Below are positions 6,443 to 10,416 of a stretch of DNA of 10,416 nt, in pieces; the stretch's first letter is position 1; every line of letters begins with the position of its first letter. The notes beneath the pieces are model-generated. The model did not search any database and was not told where the DNA came from. It was given only the letters and a program-made list of their open reading frames with translations. Source of the stretch: Bacteroidales bacterium (GTDB lineage: Bacteria; Bacteroidota; Bacteroidia; Bacteroidales; UBA7960). The DNA lies in assembly GCA_007131895.1 (NCBI GenBank), contig SLPR01000258.1:1-10416 (forward strand), written 5' to 3'. The position numbers and the translations under genes are program-made.

Positions 6443-6703
6443 ATGGAAACTAAAACTGTAACTGTAATGATTTGTGCAGGTACCCACTGCTACCTGATGG
6501 GAGGAGCTGAGCTTCAGCTTTTTCACGAATACCTGCCCGCCGGACTGCGCGACAGCGTGATTGTTACCGGCTCGCCCTGCCTGGGCAACTGCAACTGCGA
6601 AGGGTCGGGCAAACCTCCCTTTGTTATGGTCAACGACATCATTGTTGAGCAGGCTACCATTCAATCCCTGCTGGAAGTAGTGAATGCTGAACTGAAAAAC
6701 TAA
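6443..6703 (+). CDS. Thioredoxin-like [2Fe-2S] ferredoxin, second copy
   Basis: This 86-residue protein has the same fold as the first gene of the operon. The ligand pairs are C11-x4-C16 (ICAGTHC) and C46-x3-C50 (CLGNC), with an extra cysteine at C52 (CNC). The two copies share the METK-like start and ligand spacing in the first half but differ elsewhere, so they are paralogues rather than a recent duplication. This one has the insertion NCEGSGKPPF before the final strand. It begins 6 bases after the phosphatase stop and ends 15 bases before the group B hydrogenase gene. Its position suggests it serves that enzyme, while the first copy may serve HydS; this split is inference. Confidence 0.9.
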   Translation: METKTVTVMICAGTHCYLMGGAELQLFHEYLPAGLRDSVIVTGSPCLGNCNCEGSGKPPFVMVNDIIVEQATIQSLLEVVNAELKN

Positions 6704-6718
6704 AAAAATCAGGAATCT

Positions 6719-8170
6719 ATGTCAGTAACAAATAACGCGATGATAATCCGGCGCGATTTACTTACGCGCATCATAAAACTCATGGAAAGGGAGGAGCTGG
6801 AAAAGAAAATTGACCGCATACCCCTGGAAGTCAGGCCCAGGGGTGAGGATTCGGTGCGTTGTTGCGTACATAAAGACAGGGCCGTACTCAAATACAAGCT
6901 CATGGCCATCCTGGGTTTCAATATAGCAGATGAAACGGACGAACTGACCCCTTTGAGTGAGTATGTGCGCATGGCCTACAATGGTCGCTCACAATCCGAT
7001 GTGGTACTTACGGTGGTAGATGAGGCATGCTCTTCCTGCAGGCAAACCAGCTACGAAGTCTCCAACCTTTGTAGGGGATGTGTGGCCCGTCCCTGTATCA
7101 ACAACTGCCCCAAAGATGCCATCCGCTTTTTCAATGGTCAGGCCCACATCGACCACAAAGCCTGCGTTAATTGTGGCAAATGTCTGAAAATGTGTCCTTT
7201 TCATGCCATAGTCTATATGCCGGTGCCCTGCGAAGAAGTCTGCCCGGTAAATGCCATCAAAAAGAATGACAGGGGAGTGGAGTATATCGACCCTGCCAAA
7301 TGCATTAACTGTGGTAAATGTATGATAGCTTGTCCCTTTGGTGCCATCATGGAAAAATCGAACCTGGTGGATATCTTCCGCAACAAAATTGAAGGGAAAA
7401 AATTGATAGCCCTGCTGGCTCCTGCTATTGCCGGGCAGTTTGGCTCTGATATACAGCGTATACGCAGCAGTTTTCACATGCTGGGCTTTGACTATGTGTA
7501 TGAAGTGGCAGAAGGGGCCGAGCAAACCATCTTCAATGAAGCAGCCGAACTCAAAGAGCGCCTGGAGGAAGGACAGCCCTTCATGACCACCTCTTGCTGT
7601 CCCGGCTATACCTCGCTGGTGGACAAGCATATACCGGCGCTCAAACCCTTTGTGTCGCACACCCGCTCACCCATGCATTACATGGCAAAAAAAGCCAGAG
7701 AAGAACACCAGGATGCATGCATCGTGTTTGTTAGTCCCTGCCCGGCCAAAAAATGGGAAGTTTATCACGATTCTTATACCGACTACACACTCAGTTTTGA
7801 AGAGTATGGTGCATGGCTGGTAGCCCGCCAGCTGGACCTTAATGACATCGAACCCCTGGAAGGCGGGTACACGCCCGCAGCCGAAGCCAGGGGATTTGCA
7901 ACATCGGGAGGTGTAACTGCAGCTGTAAAAAAAGTTGCTGAAGGTGTAAACATAAATGAAACCATTATCAATGGAATCGATAAAGCAGCATTGCGACAGC
8001 TGAAAAATATGCCGCGCAATTACCAGGGCAACTTCGTGGAAGTAATGACATGTGAAAATGGGTGTATTGGCGGCTGTAACGTTATCAGCAATCCCCGTCT
8101 GGCAGCAAAAAAAATCCAGGAGGCCATGGAAAATGCACCGGGAATATTGGCGGAGAAAGCACTCCCCTGA
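6719..8170 (+). CDS. [FeFe] hydrogenase, group B type (monomeric, ferredoxin-linked)
   Basis: This is a cytoplasmic hydrogenase of 483 residues, expected to reduce protons with electrons from ferredoxin-like carriers. The N-terminal third holds RCCVHKDRA (C48/C49), CSSC (C104/C107), CRGCVARPCINNC (C118, C121, C126, C130), two ferredoxin motifs (C149/152/155/159 and C195/198/201/205) and an intervening CEEVC (C171/C175), enough for at least three [4Fe-4S] clusters. The H-cluster domain has TSCCPGY (relay C293, ligand C294), SPCPAKKWE (C341) and MTCENGCIGG (C445, C449). The relay cysteine is kept, unlike in HydS, so this is the likely catalytic enzyme. SPC instead of MPC and the N-terminal cysteine pattern point to group B. 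AGGA (6711-6714) precedes the start. It is the last gene of the operon; I see no convincing terminator after it. No NADH-binding subunit is encoded nearby, so bifurcation is unlikely. Confidence 0.94.
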   Translation: MSVTNNAMIIRRDLLTRIIKLMEREELEKKIDRIPLEVRPRGEDSVRCCVHKDRAVLKYKLMAILGFNIADETDELTPLSEYVRMAYNGRSQSDVVLTVVDEACSSCRQTSYEVSNLCRGCVARPCINNCPKDAIRFFNGQAHIDHKACVNCGKCLKMCPFHAIVYMPVPCEEVCPVNAIKKNDRGVEYIDPAKCINCGKCMIACPFGAIMEKSNLVDIFRNKIEGKKLIALLAPAIAGQFGSDIQRIRSSFHMLGFDYVYEVAEGAEQTIFNEAAELKERLEEGQPFMTTSCCPGYTSLVDKHIPALKPFVSHTRSPMHYMAKKAREEHQDACIVFVSPCPAKKWEVYHDSYTDYTLSFEEYGAWLVARQLDLNDIEPLEGGYTPAAEARGFATSGGVTAAVKKVAEGVNINETIINGIDKAALRQLKNMPRNYQGNFVEVMTCENGCIGGCNVISNPRLAAKKIQEAMENAPGILAEKALP

Positions 8171-8270
8171 TTGCAGGCTTTGTCCTTTCAGACGGAAATG
8201 CTGCGAACCTGAAAAAAAATGGAGCACTTGAATTTTCCGGAGATTCAACCATTTGTTGTTTGTATTGTTT

Positions 8271-8298
8271 ATTGATCAATCCTGCTTATCAGGCAGGA
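8271..8298. other. Palindrome and adjoining small stem-loop after the hydrogenase operon
   Basis: ATTGATCAAT (8271-8280) is a perfect 10-base palindrome. It abuts TCCTGC/GCAGGA (8280-8285 and 8293-8298), a 6-bp stem with a 7-base loop. No T run follows the stem directly, so it is a poor intrinsic terminator. The palindrome could be a protein site for the downstream gene. Either may be chance. Confidence 0.25.
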
Positions 8299-8345
8299 AG
8301 GTCTAAAGTTTTTAAACAAAGAAGTACTGCAAAGCTTATTTTCCC

Positions 8346-8353
8346 TAAATTTG
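8346..8353 (+). promoter_or_regulatory. Candidate -7 promoter element for the prenyl synthase gene
   Basis: TAAATTTG matches the Bacteroidota -7 element TAnnTTTG exactly and would start transcription near 8360, about 19 bases before the ATG at 8379. I find no TTTG or TTG at the expected -33 distance, so the promoter is only half supported. Confidence 0.35.
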
Positions 8354-8378
8354 CTGTCCTGACAACAACAACAGATTG

Positions 8379-9350
8379 ATGACCCTGAAAGAAATAAAGG
8401 CTCCCGTAGAGCATCATATCGACGAATTCGAAAAGCAATTCCGACAGTCCATGAAGAGCAAAGTGCCTTTGCTGGACAAGATTACACGCTATATTGTAAA
8501 AAGAAAGGGCAAACAGATGCGGCCGCTGTTTGTCTTTTTTACGGCACAACTCTGTGGTGGCATCACCGAAAAAACCTACCGCGCAGCATCGCTCATCGAA
8601 CTCTTGCACACCGCTACCTTAGTACACGACGACGTGGTGGACGACAGCAACGAACGCCGTGGCTTTTTCTCCCTCAATGCTTTGTGGAAGAATAAAATAT
8701 CGGTGCTGGTGGGTGATTACCTCCTTTCGCGTGGTTTGCTGCTTTCGCTGGACAACGACGACTTTGAACTGCTCAAAATCGTTTCCCACTCCGTAAAACA
8801 AATGAGCGAAGGAGAGCTGCTGCAACTGGAAAAAGCCCGCAACCTTGACATAAAAGAAGAGGTGTATTTTGAAATCATCACCAAAAAAACCGCTTCCCTC
8901 ATTGCCTCCTGTTTTGCCTGCGGCGCTGCATCGGCCGGTGCCGACAAGGAAACCCAGGAAAAACTGCGCCTAATGGGCGAATACACCGGCATCGCCTTCC
9001 AGATCAAAGATGACCTGCTCGACTACAACAATGGCAAAAATACCGGAAAACCCACTGGTGGCGATATCAAGGAGCGCAAACTCACCCTCCCCCTCATCCA
9101 CCTGCTCGACCAGTGCTCCTACATGGAAAAGAGAAAGATCATCAACACGGTGAAAAACCACGGCAACGACCCCGAGAAAGTGGCCCAGCTCATCGACAAA
9201 GTCAACAAAAGCGGTGGCATCGACTACTCCCTCAAAATAATGGAAGAGAACCTGGGCAAAGCCTTCGACATCCTCCACAGCTTTCCCGAAAGCCAATGGA
9301 GGCAGTCATTGCAAGATCTGGTGCAGTTTACCATTGATCGGGAGAATTGA
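8379..9350 (+). CDS. trans-Polyprenyl diphosphate synthase (IspB/HepT-like, menaquinone side chain)
   Basis: This cytoplasmic enzyme extends farnesyl or geranylgeranyl diphosphate with isopentenyl diphosphate; in Bacteroidota the long-chain product usually feeds menaquinone. Length is 323 residues, normal for the family. Visible motifs are KQMRP (45-49), the first aspartate-rich motif DDVVD (84-88) followed by ERRG (92-95), EGELLQLE (144-151) and the second aspartate-rich motif QIKDDLLD (208-215), then GKPTGGDIKERKLTLPLI (223-240). Small residues ahead of the first motif (HTATLVH) fit a long-chain product, but chain length cannot be fixed from sequence alone. A TTG at 8376 directly before the ATG is a less likely start. 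The gene is 208 bases after the hydrogenase operon and is probably a separate housekeeping unit. Confidence 0.94.
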   Translation: MTLKEIKAPVEHHIDEFEKQFRQSMKSKVPLLDKITRYIVKRKGKQMRPLFVFFTAQLCGGITEKTYRAASLIELLHTATLVHDDVVDDSNERRGFFSLNALWKNKISVLVGDYLLSRGLLLSLDNDDFELLKIVSHSVKQMSEGELLQLEKARNLDIKEEVYFEIITKKTASLIASCFACGAASAGADKETQEKLRLMGEYTGIAFQIKDDLLDYNNGKNTGKPTGGDIKERKLTLPLIHLLDQCSYMEKRKIINTVKNHGNDPEKVAQLIDKVNKSGGIDYSLKIMEENLGKAFDILHSFPESQWRQSLQDLVQFTIDREN

Positions 9351-9382
9351 TTTTTTCAACCGAAAATTTCTATCCTTATCCT

Positions 9383-9405
9383 CTGCTGAAAATCAAATAC
9401 AGCAG
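9383..9405. terminator. Weak stem-loop between convergent genes
   Basis: CTGCTG (9383-9388) pairs with CAGCAG (9400-9405) around an 11-base A/T-rich loop, in the 94-base gap between the two converging stop codons. The position suits a bidirectional terminator, but the stem is short and the T tract poor on both sides. Confidence 0.25.
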
Positions 9406-9444
9406 CTTTAGAATACCTGTTTTGTAAATAGCTATTCGTGTGCT

Positions 9445-10416
9445 TTAATTATCCTTCACGCACCTGATTGGGTATCCCGTTTTTTTAGTCAGGTTTTGAA
9501 TTTCTCCAAAGCCATTGCCATACATAAGTCTGAATGTCCAGGCGCTTGTTGCGCTGCCCTCGGTGGAAGTCCAGAAGGTAGATGATACACCGATGGAGCT
9601 GTAATTGCCATTCCAGCCACGGAAACCTGACGGCAATCCATCAAATCCAAACTCGTTCCAACCATACTGCACAAAGTGGGCATCCCATCGCGGATGTTTT
9701 TCTGTTGCACATTCTTCACCCAGGGGTGAGTTCACCTGTTTGCAGCTTTTCAGCGTGTTGCCGATATTGTCCACATTCACGTGGTCGTGATAAAACATGA
9801 TGGAATCCATGAGCACTTCCCAGTCAGTCCTGGAGGGTACCCGCCATCCTGCGGGGCAAATACCTCTTTCGTCATTCACTGCATTCCAGTTGTACAAATT
9901 ACCATAGGCTTGCTGCATTTGCTGGGGCGAGTCAATACCATAAATATCATCATGGGGATATACAGCGTAGGCTCCGTCAGGGGTTCCGTTCCAGGTGTCG
10001 TTGTCCAGGCCGGTAAGAATGGTGCTTCCATCGTTGTAGCTGGTGGTTCTCAGGCTGGCGGCCATCCATCTCTGCTTACCAATGGTAACCACAGGATATA
10101 CATTGCCGTCTGCATCTGTAACAGTATTTTCGTCATCATCATCACCACCGTTGCCGTTGCCAGGAATGTCGGCCCACTGTGGCATACCCCCAACAACCAT
10201 CAAAACCGTGCCTTCTTCGCCCGCAGGTAATGTATGCCATTGCTGCTGGTCAAAATAGAGAATGTCTCCACTGGTGGGTTGCGCGATGCTGATATATCCT
10301 TCCAGCCCGGGCACATTTTCAAGGTCTTCATAATCACCACTGAAACTATCGGCAGAGGAACTGGCATACAGAGCAAAGGGAACACTTAGCAACTGGCTCA
10401 CGCCCATGAGTTCACC
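9445..10416 (-). CDS. Surface protein with Fibrobacter succinogenes major paralogous domain, 5' end outside window
   Basis: The frame stays open to the window edge, so only the last 323 or so residues are seen and the signal peptide must lie beyond. The first visible part, LMGVSQLLSVPFALYAS, matches the conserved QLLSVPYALYA junction that follows the N-terminal region in many such Bacteroidota proteins. A Gly/Asp-rich linker (GNGNGGDDDDE) follows. The C-terminal part is a Fib_succ_major-type domain: DADGNVYPVVTIGKQRWMAASLR, YGNLYNWNAV, ICPAGWRVPSRTDWEVLM, GFDGLPSGFRGWNG, FWTSTE and the ending GYPIRCVKD. These proteins are exported and occur in many paralogues; their function is unknown. No C-terminal sorting domain is visible after the last motif. 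The gene converges on the prenyl synthase gene and has no evident link to the hydrogenase locus. Confidence 0.9.
   Translation of the reverse strand, partial: GELMGVSQLLSVPFALYASSSADSFSGDYEDLENVPGLEGYISIAQPTSGDILYFDQQQWHTLPAGEEGTVLMVVGGMPQWADIPGNGNGGDDDDENTVTDADGNVYPVVTIGKQRWMAASLRTTSYNDGSTILTGLDNDTWNGTPDGAYAVYPHDDIYGIDSPQQMQQAYGNLYNWNAVNDERGICPAGWRVPSRTDWEVLMDSIMFYHDHVNVDNIGNTLKSCKQVNSPLGEECATEKHPRWDAHFVQYGWNEFGFDGLPSGFRGWNGNYSSIGVSSTFWTSTEGSATSAWTFRLMYGNGFGEIQNLTKKTGYPIRCVKDN

Noticed and set aside
3541..8170. Electron-bifurcating hydrogenase (HydABC) interpretation of the operon
   Set aside because: No NADH/FMN-binding HydB-like subunit is present; the [2Fe-2S] proteins are stand-alone and the hydrogenases match sensory and group B types.
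8171..8220. Terminator directly after the hydrogenase operon
   Set aside because: Pairings such as GCAG/CTGC are interrupted by mismatches and followed by an A run, not a T run, on the coding strand.
6989..8248. Long antisense frames (6989-7660 and 7667-8248) opposite the group B hydrogenase gene
   Set aside because: His/Phe-rich translations without motifs, lying opposite well-supported cysteine motifs; shadows of the real gene.
9781..10230. Plus-strand 149-codon frame opposite the surface-protein gene
   Set aside because: Opposite a recognised Fib_succ_major domain; no domain of its own.

Overview
The window looks like chromosome of an anaerobic or fermentative member of the Bacteroidota. 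The support is a Fibrobacter-succinogenes-major-paralogous-domain surface protein, candidate promoters with the Bacteroidota -7 element TAnnTTTG, and sparse Shine-Dalgarno sequences. The genus cannot be told from the sequence.

Layout. Positions 2-601 hold the C-terminal part of etfA, followed by a strong hairpin terminator. A 291-base gap then carries a Rex-type operator over a candidate housekeeping promoter. Next is a 637-residue sigma-54 activator (GAF-PAS-AAA+-Fis HTH). A 362-base regulatory gap follows it, containing a cluster of inverted half-sites, a sigma-54-like -24/-12 element and a second Rex-type operator. Downstream is a tight five-gene operon at 3169-8170: a thioredoxin-like [2Fe-2S] protein, a PAS-containing sensory [FeFe] hydrogenase (HydS, group C type), a SpoIIE/PP2C phosphatase, a second thioredoxin-like [2Fe-2S] protein, and a group-B-type [FeFe] hydrogenase. 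The window ends with a trans-polyprenyl diphosphate synthase and, convergent to it, the 3' part of a surface-protein gene.

How the parts may work together (inference). The locus reads as a self-contained hydrogen and redox control circuit. Rex, encoded elsewhere, would hold both the activator gene and the hydrogenase operon off until NADH/NAD+ rises. The activator would then drive sigma-54 transcription of the operon. HydS keeps all four H-cluster cysteines but has alanine in place of the proton-relay cysteine, so it is probably a sensor. Its gene overlaps that of the phosphatase by 8 bases, which suggests that H2 or redox state is passed to protein dephosphorylation. The group B enzyme would be the catalytic hydrogenase. 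No HydE/F/G maturases, no NADH-binding hydrogenase subunit, no Rex gene and no kinase or anti-sigma partner lie in the window. The main unusual points are the paired Rex sites, the layered Rex/sigma-54 control, an 18-codon reading frame stop-start coupled to hydS, and an unassigned C-terminal domain on the phosphatase.
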